A stretch of DNA of 64,000 bases from Taenia hydatigena (GCA_036345935.2 JADWOT020000008.1:10949554-11013553), one strand, 5' to 3'; shown: positions 1 to 13,530, counted from the first letter of the stretch. Made by a program: numbers and translations. Notes: generated by a model not told the origin, from the letters alone.

Positions 1-872
1 TTCGGTACAGTGGTGCCTGACTGCATCTGACGCGACACCGTCTGGCTGAAGGTCATAGCAGTCCACTTCCCTTGGTTGGTGAGGGTGAATTGCAATGGGA
101 GAGCAGTATTTTCTCCTTCCTGCACATACTTCTCCGCCAAGACCTCGATTACAATTCTGAGGAGGGGAAGAGAGGTTACACTGTTTGAACCATCACAAAG
201 CCAAGCGCAACAATTCTGATTAGAAACGGCCTTACCAACATGAAGCAAAAGTGTGGCTTTATAAATCCCTATGCAAACATTTTCAGCGGCAGCTCTTTAA
301 TGTTGGCTCGCGTCAATAGTTGAATATTCAAAAACTAATTTTGCTGGAAAAATAGCGCGTACAAAAGCCAACCAAAATTTATCTCAAATCTGATTTTCAA
401 ATTGGATAAATGTTCGTTTGAATGGTACTGCAAAGTTCTATAGAGCTGCACGAAATCGTGGGATTAAAGTACTCCGGAATTTAATGGCTATTTAAACGCC
501 AATAAGGTGCCTTAAGAGTCAGTAACTTCAGCAAGCATTTGACATGCATTATTTTAAACATTTCCAAACCTCTTTTCCTTAATTGCAGTTTAAATTCAGC
601 TTATCTTGCTCTGATATTGAAAAGTGCGGGTGCAGAGCTGCAGGTGAATTTAGGGTATCAAGTGAATGTCTTGATGATTTGGCATAAATATAACCCCAGA
701 ATTTATGATAGCATTGAAAAAGCAGTTACTTTCAAGGATTTCACTCCTAAGTGGGTTGATAAAAGCAAGCAGGAGATAGAGCTACTTACTTTTCTCCATA
801 AAAGTATCCTGTTATTTCAATAACATCTTTGTCCAAAAGGCCTCCCGGAATTTCATAGTAGAAACAAGGATC
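1..872 (-). CDS. Galectin-like protein, two internal exons, partial
   Basis: Two minus-strand exons join in phase: 872-790 (acceptor TTTTAG, donor GTAAGT, ends in phase 2) and 156-1 (acceptor CCTCCTCAG, needs one base). The joined peptide contains FYYEIPGGLLDKDVIEITGY, then EKIVIEVLAEKY, LPLQFTLTNQGKWTAMTF and ends at the window edge. The IPGGL..DVIEI.GY opening, the alternating beta-strand pattern and the later LQF..NQGKW resemble a divergent galectin carbohydrate-recognition fold, whose family pattern is PGGL..G..I.I.G followed by short strands. The family call is an inference; the canonical H.NPR sugar-binding motif is not visible. A second frame of the last exon is also open but Cys/His-rich and does not fit the phase. 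The start is not identified; a short open stretch ending STSEVRPM at about 893 (donor GTAAAT) could be the preceding exon. The gene continues left of position 1. Confidence 0.55.
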
Positions 873-3800
873 CTAAAACGAAGATGAACATTTACCATCG
901 GACGCACTTCGGACGTGGATAATTGTGTGTGTAAGAAAACTCGGTTGGTTATTATCACGCGATGACAACTTTCTCCACTTTCATTCAGATTTTGATTCAG
1001 GATGCTGTGACATTAACTCAATCACCATAGACTTGAAAGAAGATCAAGTTAACCAAATCAAATACCCTGATTCCTATTTGAGAGAAACCTAACTACCGGG
1101 TCACTTCAAGATACTCGATTCCTCTGGCATCCTGATAGGCGCAAATGAAATAAGCAATATACTATGCTATTGCTTTTTTGTAAACGATCTTAACAATATG
1201 GATAAGCGTTAGGAAGGCCACAAAGTAGACTTTTTTGGCATGGCTGTATAAAGCGAAAATGCCGGTGTTGTGGAGTTTTCATCGACCTCAGCAGTGAAAT
1301 TCAACTTAAAATTTTCACAGCAATTCATTTAATAAGCATATGATAGCCCAGTTTAAGCTGAGGTGGTTAGGCCAGAATCCCATTTCAGCCTGGGACGTAA
1401 AAATAAATACGATTTCAGTCGGTACTTCAAAAAAAACCTACACCAGAAGCTCCCTCGTCGCTATGGTAATCATCCATACCGATAATTCAGGAGTAGATTT
1501 CTTCAGAAAACCTACAATATGAAGTACGGGAAACTACAATAAATCCACCATGAATATTTAAAAATTGAGGGAATGGGAAAGATTACCTCCACTTATTATT
1601 AACTTTGGTGCGATTGAACAGGTATAAATTCAAATTCATTAAGTAAATTAGTATGGAGTTCGTTTAAATACTTTATGCAATTGGAGGAACAAATAGAACT
1701 TATGGAATGCCAAAATCTATGGGTGGTGGCAGCAAGAGCTTAGATTGTAATTCACACTTTAATGCATCCCAAAACTAGCTATATCTTAACTCACTTCCTT
1801 CGGGTCGAAGTAACTCAGGGATACAATAGACTTTTAGGTAAAAAATTGGGATCAAATCATATTTGAGGTAGACAGAAAACGTTGACGATGCCGGTTTTAT
1901 GTACAAAACTTCACTTTCAGCTTTTCCACAACTTTTGTGCTGGATCGCTAGCTTTGTAAAAACACACTTTTATAGTGGATTGCAAAGCACTCCCAGAAAA
2001 CGGAGAAGGGTACATAAGTACGAGTTGTGATTAAGGTATTTACGTTAACAATGAAGTGAAACTTACGAAATTGGTTGTTTGACAAAGGTGAATGCAGGTG
2101 CTAGACGAATAGTCCGGAAACGCTAGGTAAGAGCCTTCTTGCGTGTGTGCGCACTCACTTTTTGGTGCCCTGAAAAGTAAATCTGACGATAGCACTTCAG
2201 GTGTCAAATAACTGCCCAGTGGTGGGCATTGATTGGAGCACAGAAACTTGCACCACTCATGCATTGACCAATCGGCGGTCAGATGCGTCATCATTCACAC
2301 ACGCAGACACACACACGCGCACAACACGATATGGATGCGTGTGTGCATACACACGTTTCCGCTTGCTGATCGGGTCTCTGCTCGCATTTCAGCCTCACAG
2401 GGACCAAGATTCTTGCCTCTGCTGACACCGCCTAGCGCAGGTTTCATGCCGCCTGCAAACCACTAACCTCCCCTAATTCATTTGCCCTTTGCGCTGACAA
2501 ACTCGAACGCTCTTGTGCGTGTTCATGAGAGTTAATGCTCTGTAAAGTTCGATTTCTAACTCCGCTATCTGATTCGCGGCTAACCTTGATACGATATGCA
2601 TATGCATGTCCGTGAAGTACCTGCTAAAAGTTAAGCTGAACCCCTCGGTGCCTTTAAAATGCATGGGCCAGTATTTAAGAGATTAAGGATAGCTGAGGCT
2701 TCAAAACTGAGAGCCCAGTCATTAGTCAAATCCCCTTTGATTTTCATATAAAGAGTAAAACAGTGACGCTTCATTACCCATTCGAATCAGATCTGTGCTG
2801 CTTCAGGATGAAATACGGAAGTCTTGAAAATCCCTATTAAGTCATCATAACGAATGAACTTCTGGACTCACTCGACCGTGAATCACTCTTTTATTCGAAA
2901 CAGCGAATGAGCCTACTGTGTGATTTGAATGAAATCCCATGGAAGCCCTGCTAGACTTCGTGTCAATCGAATAAACTACTTCGGCTTAAGCTAAGCTCAA
3001 CTTTTACCATCGAGAAGACGTCTGCCTTCTGCTGCACCAATACTGATGCACACGCACATCTTTCGAATGCTTTTGCAATCGCGAGTATGATTAGCAAAGG
3101 TATTTAGTACTGTCAGAGGAAGACTGACTATGCTGCATAAAAACAGCGATACGAAAATCCCGGTTTTTGCAATTTTCCGAAATTCGATTTGCTAGTCGAT
3201 TTATATGTTTTTAACCAATTAAAAAGAAATGAGTATACCTTACATCAACAGAATTTTTAGCCAAGATAATAGTGTCTGTGACTTTAGGGTGTCAATTTCT
3301 TTGTCAAGCAAGCAATTTCCATCCGCCTACATTTGAGGAGATGAAACGTGGTTTTTGTTATTTCAACATAAGGCATTTGAGAGTAATTTCCCACGTTAAG
3401 TGAACAATTCACCTACTAAATTCAACATCCTATCTCAATTACTAACTTATACCATTTTAATTGCATTCTTGAGTCTCCGAGCAAACTTCCTACTGACGAC
3501 ATCTGCATGCATGGTAAATGTTGAACGGCAGGAGAGTAATCACTTCCTATCGGATAGCCTATGCGGTGGCCCACTTGAGCCATGTGCTCACTCATTTCCT
3601 TTAATTTAGCATACCAGAATGTAGAACTAGGTTGATGGTGAAAAGAATATTGACATCACTTCAGCATGTATTTCCTTTTATTTTCCACTTAATCAGGCAA
3701 AAAAATGTATGGGTCATTCAAATGCCATCCTGAAATGCATGACGGAGGACCGGGTAAGGGACCATTCATCACAATCATGGGTATTTCTACTCATTGGCGT

Positions 3801-4893
3801 TTACGAATTTGTTTAGCAAAGATGAGCAATATCAAAAAGTACCGCACAATGGTACGTGCGCTTTTCAAACCAAAATCCTTAGGAAGACGAAAAAAAGAAG
3901 GAGGGGCTTACCTTGTATTATGAAGGATTGAGTCATGGATGTCAAATCGGTGCCTACAACGTTGGTTGGATAATCTCACATTGTTTAACAGTTGTCCACC
4001 CTGTTTCATAGGGTAATAGAAACTCGTATGAAGAATATAGATGGTGTGTTGGCGGCATAACGACTTATGGATAAAATAATAAAGCTTAAAATAGATCGGC
4101 TGCATAGGCTCAGTAAACACTAACGCCAGATTCTGCACATACAACAAGTGCTGCACCTATAAGGACGTAGAATTTGACAGTGCGCTTTGTGGGATTGAAC
4201 CTTAGAAGGCTAGCTAGACTGGGTCACAGGGTCTGAGGTTCCTATATTCCAAAAGTCGTAACAATGCATTCTTCTGAGGCTTTATTAAGATGAGTGCTCC
4301 GTTAGTCGCGAGTCACGGGCTCCTCCACCTTCACGTGGGTGGATTGCGTGCTATCAGCTTTACGCATCCTAGTCAACCATGAGACGATGGTGCGCATCGC
4401 CCTTATAAATTCTCATACACCTCTAAGCCTTGTTAGCAATTAAATTAAAAAAAGGTAAAAGGATTTCTAAGGAGACGAATAGGTATGATCGTACCATCAA
4501 ACTACCTTTGGTAAATATGGTCCAGTCAACATTAATTGGTATGAATTTGCCGAAATGTGAACTCAAAATGATGCGAAAATACCTGATTCTTCCACTCACA
4601 AAAATTGTGGAGCATTGTGGGTCAGTGTAAACTTTCAAAAGTCGCGAGAAGACCTGCGTGACGTGTAGAGATGCATACGAAACAGTTTGCGATGGTTCGG
4701 AATATGGCATTTCTGGTACGATAAGGTTAAGGCAACAATCCAGTCGTTCGCTATCGATAAGAGATGGTTCCGGTGAGCCATCATTCAGTGTGGAGTACTT
4801 TTAGTAACCCTTTGGCAAGCTCACCACATCGTGAAATTCACATAGTGGCTATGGCTAACCGATAAGGGATTTACACGTTGCACGCATAACCAA

Positions 4894-4912
4894 ACACACA
4901 CACACACACACA
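4894..4912. repeat. CA dinucleotide microsatellite
   Basis: About nine perfect CA units. There is no flanking gene. Confidence 0.9.
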
Positions 4913-5882
4913 GATACGGATACAGAAGTGCACAAAACAGACAGCGGTCCTGACCGATTTGAGGAGGCATGAAGTGGCATTTGGCATGCAGTACAACCAA
5001 ATACCCCACAATGGATATTTGCTCAGAGCAAATCCGACCCCCCTATGTCTTGTTACTTTTATAGGAAAGCCTGTAACGGTGACATTTAAATTGAGAAACA
5101 TCGTTGCTAAGATTTTTGGCATGCATTATTCCAATTAAATTAGTTGACAAGAGAGAATTTAGCATGACAGGATGCCATGTGACATTGGACGTACACGGAA
5201 TCGCAAATAAGAATTACCTATACATGACACAGCGCCTACTCTTTGGAAGGCATGATAATCCTTAAAGCCACCGAGTACCCACCTTGGTGAATCGATGATG
5301 AAGTGTGCAACCCAAAAACTATCCATTTTTCATAATCTCATAGTTATTTTCCACGGCACTGATTCCATGCGTTCCCGCGAGATAAAAGTGGTTGAATCCA
5401 ACGGATAACAATAAATTCAATGCCTGAAAATTAAAATGCACCTACATCGAGTTTCCCACATAAAATTGCACTATAAGCGATGAGTATGGATTCTGCGAAA
5501 CGATTTTCGCCTAGGAAATAGCTCCCTCCCTCTCTGGTACATTTATGACCACATGAGCCACTCACACGTGGATGTAGGGTGTCACAGTCTTGAATGCTGA
5601 TTCAAAAGTTTATTAGGACATTTTCTATGAAAAAGCCATCAATAAAGATCAGTTAAGTTGAGAATGGCACAAGTTAGAGTGTGTATTCCCCTGCAATGTG
5701 ATTACTTTAAGTTCTCACCTCCGTCACGTGTGTGTATGCGTACCATTCCGTTTCGAGGTGCATTTGCAATGCTAGAGGGGCACCAGCACTGCACCCTTGA
5801 TCCAAGTTGTCAAACCATTGCGATTATTTGTAAGGGTGAGTGGCACAGTGGAGTGTTTCATAACTGGCATGCTCAAAGGCAG

Positions 5883-5903
5883 ACACACACACACACACAC
5901 ACA
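5883..5903. repeat. AC dinucleotide microsatellite
   Basis: About ten perfect AC units between single-copy sequence. There is no flanking gene. Confidence 0.9.
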
Positions 5904-6615
5904 AACCAGATCACATTTAATCACATGAACGGATGAGCAAGCTGACCTACTAATTAAGTAGTTTCATCGCTGACAGATAATACCTACCAATGAATAGATG
6001 CGATAATGCATGAGCGCTTGGTGGACGTGTGATGAGGCAATACCTAATGTAATACTACTTGAATTGCCTTTTACTTCACATACTAACAACTAAGAGTGAA
6101 GCTAGAGTGAAGCTAGGTCACCCAACTTACAGGCACTAGTGCTGCTTAGTGTTTATTATTTCCTAATAAAACAGCCGAATAAAAAATATGGTAATTATGA
6201 AGAGTTTATTCCCAGTTTGCTCTCATATAAATAGGGAAATTTATTTAGAATCTTAATCCATTCCAGAATGTAGCAGGTGTAATCTGACACACTCAGTTGA
6301 CTTCATTATTTTAATGCCACCGTTGAAATATACAGGATAGTAGCATCTTATATAAAAAAGAATAGAAGCTGTTTGATGCCTAAAAATAAATAAATGAAGA
6401 GCTTGTAGGTGAATATTATACAACGCCAGTGTCTTTTATCCCAATTTCATCTTCATATACTCAATTTTATATTCATTTTGAGAATCATTTACCATCTTCT
6501 GGTTTTAAAACAACTTTCTACACAAAAAATTTCCAAATCGGTGTATTTTCTGTAGTATTATGAACTCCCACAAGAGTTTAACTTTTTGCATCGTGCTAGG
6601 GTAGGGGCATAGACG

Positions 6616-6870
6616 ATGCCAACGATAATAGGAACGCCAGCAACAACACAAAATGTGTCGCCTTCGGATTTGCTCAGCTTAATGCTGCGGCAAAATAGTG
6701 GTTCAAGTCCATATAGAATCCTCAGATCAAAAAACGATCCGCATCATATTGAAGTAACAGCAAGACAGTCGCCGAATCCTGCTTTCTTTAAAACGCAAAC
6801 TTATTCACCAGTCTATTTTATTTTGGTGGCAAGGCTCAATAAACGGAAGCACTTACGCATGCCACAGTAA
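6616..6870 (+). CDS. Uncertain small ORF, 84 residues
   Basis: An ATG-started frame whose product is Ser/Pro/Gln-rich (for example SPSDLLSLMLRQNSGSSPYR) followed by a basic C-terminus (LNKRKHLRMPQ). The composition looks more protein-like than most chance frames in this window, but no splice partners, domain or polyadenylation signal back it. OR it is simply a random open frame, since frames of this length are expected many times in 64 kb. No function is proposed. Confidence 0.2.
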   Translation: MPTIIGTPATTQNVSPSDLLSLMLRQNSGSSPYRILRSKNDPHHIEVTARQSPNPAFFKTQTYSPVYFILVARLNKRKHLRMPQ

Positions 6871-8961
6871 TTGTTGAAACCACTGAGCTTGCAGAGCGAT
6901 AAAACAACTTTTACCTATTTAACGCATAAACCTACCGTACTATGATCACGTGGTTGAAGCAAATTCCATATGACTCCAGGAACAACAACGACAACAACAA
7001 CAGTTAAGTGCTCGGGAATCCAGGTATTACAGGGCTTCGGAGTGATGATTAAATAAGACTAGTCCATTCAAATCACGATCCGACCGTCAAACTCTCACAA
7101 GCAGGTGATTGGATATGTGCCAATGCACAGACAACAAGGTTCCGTTAGCATCACTTTCTTCGTCCAGTCCGATTCCTTCGGTTTAGACCAGTGCGAAATG
7201 AGTGATGGGACCCTTCCACTTTGGAAATTTGTTTCACATTGCAGTACATTTTAAGGTGCATAAAATGTTTGAAGTGCGCTTAGGATGAATAGTTTAAATG
7301 CAAGACCTCAAAGATAGGTCTTTTTGTGCTTTCGACCACTTTATATGCCACATAGATTGCCATAAGCAACTGGATTCTTTTGAACTGCGCACAATCGCAA
7401 TGTACACCCCGTGCGCACGATATACTCTCGATCCCTCGCCAGATTTTGATTTTCGGTGCAACTCTCTGCTCATTCACTCGCATAGCGGTTGGTCGGGAGG
7501 ATTATGTCAGATTCTGGAGAGGGTGAAAATTTTATGCCTCTACTAGGAAAGACCGCCAAAAAGCGCTAACGAGAGCATGTAGAGATCCTCAAGAATTCGA
7601 AGTGAGTTCTGATAGAATTTAACTAGGCTACTTTCCACATTACACAAAAGCATCGCCGTAAATAAAAATTCGCACTTCTTGAGGTTAGCAGTATTTAAGA
7701 AAAAACAACAAGATCTGTGCACTTTTTCATGTTTAAACTAAGGAAGCAGAAGAATAATAACAATTCATTAAAAAAAGGCTACGATCCATTCACCTCGCAT
7801 ACACAACCGTGGTAATTTGTAAGGATTCTGAACAACGGAAGGCTTATGCATTTGCACGGAAGCAAAACCTAGATAGCAATGTGGGTCTTTTTGATAACAC
7901 TTGAGCGCTAAACTTTTCCCGTGATGCATAATTTATTGAGAAAAGTTGTTGAAAACTTTGAAAATAACAGCAAAGAATATTTACCAACATTCACGAGTCC
8001 AAGTTATGTCTAGTCCCAGATGTCTCTTACAGAAGACTGAATTTGGTCCATTGGGTGCATCGATGATTCTTATCCACAACCACTAAAAGTAAACGTACCG
8101 AGCAAACTCACCTATTTACAGTACTAATTTCCGTTATTTAATGCAATAGTAACAGTCGTTTCAAAGAGTTGACCAATCCTGTCACACTCGTAAACGGACC
8201 ACAAAATTTTTAACCAACTTTTACCGCAAGGTCAAAAACTCAATATGAAAACTTTTTTGCTCCTTCTTCTTTGCAAAAAAACAACGCTATTAGCGCGCAC
8301 ATGAGATTGTCAATTCTCATCGGAGAGGAATAAAGTTGTTTTTTCCAGATCGAGCAGCAGAAATTTCTAACAGCCCATTTGTAAACATCGGCTGTAAGGA
8401 AAATCTCCACCATAGAGACAATGCGTTAGTGCATCGGAATGAGTACACTTGTCGGTTGACAATATTAAAAATAACTTGGTACCATGGAGACTTCATGTCC
8501 CTTAAAGCCTTATTTTTATAGGAAGTTCATTAATATTATGTCCGTTATAATGACGTCACGTAAGGGATCTCTTATCATTCGATTAGCCTCCTTTTGCATT
8601 GAAGTGTGATAAGTGTATTAATATAACCAATTCATTTAATAGTTACACGTTCAAAGGCATGTTTTGGATAATTTGTGACTGTGAAAGTTTCCCTAATCGA
8701 AGATGGGAAAAACCTTAGGAGACTAATTACTCGTAGCTTGACGCGAAAGCTTAAAATTGCATGTCGATATTAACGACGAGTCACAACTAGGTAGTGAGTA
8801 ATTACCACACATTGAATGCCGCTTTCGCATAACTCCTCCTGGAGTTGAGAAGCGCTGGAGGTGGTGCATGAGCACTTTCATCTAACCGCAGCGGTCGATG
8901 CTGACCCTCATGGCGGCTGTGTGCTGGCTAGCCCCGATGTCGCGCGGCTGGTTACACCAAA
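6871..8961. other. No gene seen
   Basis: AT-rich sequence with short open frames only. A simple AAC-rich run lies near 6978-7002. I find no exon with good splice sites. Confidence 0.4.
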
Positions 8962-9030
8962 ATGGCGCTACTACGGCAGATTATCGGTGCATTTAAGCAA
9001 GATGAGGCTTCAGCTTTATCGTCTGTGCGT
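8962..9030 (+). CDS. Possible first coding exon of an unknown gene
   Basis: An ATG in a very good initiation context (CAAAATGG) begins a 23-codon peptide, MALLRQIIGAFKQDEASALS followed by SVR. It ends exactly at a GTAAAT donor in phase 0. It lies in a GC- and CpG-richer island (about 8820-9000) that stands out from the AT-rich surroundings and could be a promoter region. Read-through stops after four more residues. No downstream exon could be joined with confidence, so this is only a candidate. Confidence 0.25.
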
Positions 9031-11495
9031 GTAAATTCACTCTAATTCGTGAAAATTGCTAATGCACAACAGTTCGAAAATGAGGTTAGCACCGATGATT
9101 AATGCAAAGAAAAAAAACAGTTGCGCGCACGTCTAAATAGGTTGAGAAGCGGAGCGATTCAAGCGGTGTTGGCGCGAGCTGAGTTAAGCTGCCAAGTTAC
9201 AGAACCACCCTATCAATCAATCAATTTCAACAATTAATCGGGACTAGGATGATGAAAGAGTAAAAGCTCCAAGTTCCCACTTCGATGGCCAATTTATCGT
9301 AAAAGCTATTACATTCTCTTTCAACTTGAAGTAATGGAGACTCATTGTATAATTTTCCAAGTCACACTTGGGTGAGGGAAGTGTTCACACAGACACACAA
9401 GTAGGTTGACAAATTATTTAAGCATGAGGCTGTAGTCATAACAAACGAAAACAATGGGCTATGAACGCAGAGTAAACCGGGATTGCGTAATCTGTAGTCC
9501 TGCCGAATGCAACGCGTTCACCTAAATACTTGCAAACAGCACTTTTACTAATAAACACAGAACTGGATGTTAAACCAGTGATTGAAAAAAAAGCAGTTAG
9601 TTAGTACGCACGAGGGGCAGTTGTTTTTAAGCAGGCGATGATTAGTCATGCATCTTCTACTTGTAAGCAGTTACACATGGAGGATTGCACCATTAACGTG
9701 CATCAAAGGCGGTCTAGCATCTATAACAATTTTCACTTTATAAAATTGCTTTGAACAGAAGTTGGACTAACACTGGTGTCTTCAACACTTACGCGTAACT
9801 CCATAGAAAGGGTAAAAGACCAAACATAGATTGCAGCGCCATTAGGTGAGGTCATCGTGAAAGAAGAAAGCGGTCTATGACGACGGGGATGCGTAAATTA
9901 AGATTCTAATCAAGGCCCCAAGAATTTTTCCTAGTGCACAATTTGTGTGTAACTAATGCGATGAAGTATAGGTAAAGACAATAAAACTCTCTTAGAGGCT
10001 GCCTATCCCAGTTATTGTATAGCGATAAGATGGCGAATGGATAAACTTTCACAGATTGACGTTGTGATTATAAATACAGCTCCAAGGCTGATAATAAGTC
10101 AAGATTCAGACATGTTAATTGAGCATTCACCAGGAATCCAGTTACTGCCAAGCAAGTGATGCTCTCATTAATGCTTCCTAGCTCAAACTCTGCACTCCCA
10201 TTCCCTGTTTTCAAGAAAAACGTTAGAAGTTGGAAATTTGCAAGCCAGAGAGCCATCGCACCAATTCCCAGCCGGGGAGAGAGAGCGTGTTTAGAAAATG
10301 CGGATGCGTTGGATTTACAGCATCAAAGTATGTTTTTTTTTGACCTTTAACAAACGCACGGACTACTAGTTCACACTTTCTGGGCTGAAAGTACCTCTTT
10401 GAGGAAAGGTTCCGAACTTTCAGTACTTTGGACAGAACAGCGAGTGCAAGCTCTTGACTCAAAACACCAAGGCTAATTTTGCGGTAAAAAAGTGCGCGTG
10501 AGTCCTTCAACAACAATTACATCTTAAGCAACGAGCAAATATCAAAACGAACCGTGAGATATCTAATGTCAGATTAAATGCATAAAACTCTGTGCAGCTT
10601 GAAAGACCAAAGCGTTGGAAGCATAGTTACAAATAGCCAAAAGAATTTGACAAATGATAGATCTCTGACACAACAGCCCAGTCTAATGAGAGGCAAGAGG
10701 ATTCCTACTGAAATACAGACTGCAGCCTACAGCCACAGATTAGAAGCAGACACACCCAACTTCTATGTAATCCAAAACTACTATTGCAAGATCAGCTATT
10801 CGAATACCTTAGCACCCGCAGCTAGCACTCGTATTTCACCATACGATTCCCCGAAATCAAACATGTATATTGACCGATTCCCCATAGCGACTATCATAAC
10901 CTATTACTGATAGTTTGGACTCAAGTATCCAAGTGATGTAAAGTCTCCTAGCTATGATTCCATCAACTGGACTAAATAGGTGAGTGTGTCATGAAGCTCA
11001 TAAAAGACATGATCAGGCATCACCAATTACCAATTGGAACATAAAGTTGCTACTAAGAAATATGCATACACACCAAAAGCTGAGCATAGAGCTACTAGGC
11101 TAATCTCACCCGAGACAGCAGAGGTCCATCCCTTTCCTATCACAAATCAGCATTTTACTTTTGCTACTAAATTAATAAAAGTAGAATAATTCTGTACAAT
11201 AAATGCAGAGGCATCACTTCTACGGGTCAGCAAATCCAAATAACCCACACTTAGCCGTCAAAGAATAGAGAGATATGAGCATGTGTTGCAAGAAAAGAAG
11301 CAAACAAACTACCCGGCTTTGACGTCCAAACGGTGTATTTCGATAAAAGCATATGCTGTGAAAAAATATAGTGAAGTCGTTGAAAAATGAATCAATATTG
11401 AATAAGACGGGATATATGACTAGATGGGCACACGGAATGGTTTATCAGTGAATAAGCTAACAGTTGCATAGCTGGCGTCAAAGACAAAAAAACCT
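9031..11495. other. No convincing gene
   Basis: Two longer open frames occur (10578-10910 plus, 110 codons; 10516-10223 minus, 97 codons). Neither has a recognisable domain, flanking splice signals or a partner exon. Both are compatible with chance. Confidence 0.4.
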
Positions 11496-12535
11496 TTAAA
11501 TCCTCTTCGAGAGCCAAAGCAAGGAAGTCTGTCCGCATCGATCACGCAGCACTCGTCCACTCCGAAGGTTCGGACGACTGGGAAGGGCAGATCGAACTTT
11601 CCGATTTTTTGGTGGCTTAGAGGCTTGGTGAACACAATCCTGTTGAACTACCTCACTGGTCAACTTTTCACCAGAATCAATCTAAAAAAGTAGTCAAATT
11701 CTGGACTGGAGAGTAGGCGTACCTCTTTTACAACAGGTTCAAAACTGAAGAGCTGAACCATAAACTCAGTTTAAAACACAGTGAAAAACTGATATGAGAA
11801 TGTGACTTAAAAGATGTCACTTCAAGTAGAGAGGAACAACTTACTTTTGTGGAGTTAAGAAAACTTGAAGGATTGGGCGGACTTGAGGGATCAATGAGAC
11901 CTATGGAATTGATAAAATCATGGTAGCCAACTTACAACAGTTCTCAGTATCAGAGTCATTTTCAGTGCATTCGGCCTAAATAAGCATACACCACAAAAAT
12001 AAAACACGTGCCTGATAGTAAGAATCCACAGGATCATTTTCGACATTGGTTTCTAGAAGCATATGTCTGGAGAGAGCGAGACTGGCTTCTTCTCGAAAAC
12101 TCTCGTCTGTAGCATTGCTTTTAGTGATTCTGGAAATAGCCTCATCGAATTCTGACTTAATGGCACCCGGAGAAGCCGATCGTAAACACATCTGGCCCGA
12201 ATCTAAAAAAATGGGCTTCAGGTCAAAATATTACCTGTAACCTCGCGAAGAACATTAGCCTCGCAGTCGCAAAGCGAAACTTCTAAGCCCTCAGCTCTGT
12301 TGGAATAGTAGTGTGGAAACAATCGCTCGATTTCCATATCACGAGCTTTATCGATGCATAATGATATATCTTTTAACCGACGTCTCCATACAGAAAGCCG
12401 GTGACGACAGATTGGACATCCAAGAGTAGAAATATCTAGCGACCTTTCAAGACATTCTTGGCAGAGAAGATGGCCACAGGGAAGCTTCACGGGTTTAAAG
12501 TAAACGTTGAGGCATATGGGACAAGTAAGATCCAT
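11496..12535 (-). CDS. RNF168-like RING-finger E3 ubiquitin ligase
   Basis: Six exons: 12535-12235, 12202-12012 (or to 12006), 11975-11936, 11900-11845, 11764-11723 (or from 11752) and 11681-11496. Total length is about 271 residues. Residues 5-43 form a C3HC4 RING (CPIC, CGH, CQEC, CPIC). After it comes RHRLSVWRRR and, some 20 residues on, IERLFPHYYSNRAEGLE, the post-RING pattern of RNF168/RNF169, which ubiquitinate histone H2A at DNA breaks. Residues about 138-151 (EEASLALSRHMLLE) resemble a ubiquitin-interacting helix at about the place where RNF168 carries its UMI motif. The tail is basic (PPKNRKVRSALPSRPNLRSG), as expected for nucleosome binding. Introns are 32, 36 (or 30), 35, 80 and 41 bp. 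Intron 2 needs either a GC donor or a weak GTTTTA donor. The protein is much shorter than human RNF168. RING certain; the RNF168 assignment is likely but unproven. Confidence 0.7.
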
Positions 12536-13090
12536 TTAGCCGACTTAACAAAAAGGGCTAGTCGCCTCATTGCACTGCCATTGGTCAGTAAGGTGGAAGG
12601 TCACAATACATTTGCCCGTTAGTGGTGACGTTCTTAAACACATCGGATTGTACTTCAAGTAATCAGTTATTTGCAACGAATTTAGTTGTTCCTTTAGTGT
12701 CGATCATAACAATGCTACAACAATGGCTATGTCAGTGTTTTAGAAGCTTATTATATCCACAAAATTTACGGATAAAACAGCCTTGCCAGACAGAATTGTA
12801 TTATATTTACCAATTTCTTGCTGAAGTTCAAATAAAACAATATGAGTTAATGCATGGTCACTAACCGGACCCCACCACAAACTTGTTAACGTGCAAACTT
12901 CTACCATGCTTCCAAAATTGGAAATGTACTTTTCTATTTACTATCTTAAAATCGAAAAAGTAAAGACAGGGCCTACTGGAGTTCGTCCTCATTGTGAACT
13001 AGACTTTGGCGACTTAAACATGTAATTCATTTACGATAGCGCTTCGAATTTCTTATCGAGTTCAGTTTTCTGATTAATACATCCCATCTA

Positions 13091-13530
13091 ATGTTCCTGC
13101 GAAATTTGCCGCAGTACAAGAAATTGTGTTGGTTTTTGTTGAATAACCATAGTAACGAGCCAATTCGTCCGCGGATTTTTAACGCGTTATGGCTGTTGCT
13201 TCCGTGTTATGCTCTTTTGCATAAATAAGTACAGTCATACATTTGAGCGTGGGCATCAGAACTAGTGCTGAAATGAAATCTTAAAATGAGACCGAACCCA
13301 GTTTATGTTGAGACAATGCTCTTTCCGACTTTAATTATCGGTGGAACTTCTGGTTCTTTGTGGCCACCATCGTGGTATTTATGTTTTTCCATGTGCTTTT
13401 TTCAGCTCATTTTGTACTGTTACTGGACTTTCTTAATGCTGACATATTTTGCCTCATTTGTAGAAATGCCCATGAGGCCAAATTAGATGCCATAGGAAGC
13501 CAAAGAAATTCCAGAAAGCTGGAACTGTAA
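13091..13530 (+). CDS. Uncertain small membrane protein, two exons
   Basis: Exon 13091-13151 (ATG, ends in phase 1 at GTAACG) can join 13313-13530, giving 92 residues and a stop. The second exon encodes a hydrophobic segment (NFWFFVATIVVFMFFHVLF) and then a polar tail ending GSQRNSRKLEL. It starts about 550 bp from the RNF168-like gene in divergent orientation. The locus is ambiguous. The same DNA carries a 98-codon minus-strand ORF (13703-13407) with a faint resemblance in spacing to mitochondrial pyruvate carriers, and another hydrophobic plus-strand frame at 13286-13486. Only one of these can be right. No function is proposed. Confidence 0.25.

Larger units (their letters stand above)
873..6615. 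other. Gene-poor stretch, mostly unexplained
   Basis: I see no exon chain with consistent splice sites here, apart from a possible short galectin-like upstream exon near 893-930. The stretch holds several small CA/GT-rich patches (near 2300-2350, 4894-4912 and 5883-5903). Its short open frames look like chance frames at this base composition. Confidence 0.5.

Noticed and set aside
4170..4210. GGTTCAATCCC on the minus strand, resembling a tRNA B box
   Set aside because: The bases on either side cannot form a T-stem and no D-arm or acceptor stem is present.
6695..6725. TGGTTCAAGTCCA, another tRNA T-loop-like motif
   Set aside because: Only a partial four-pair stem with one wobble forms, and no cloverleaf can be drawn upstream. 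The motif lies inside an open frame.
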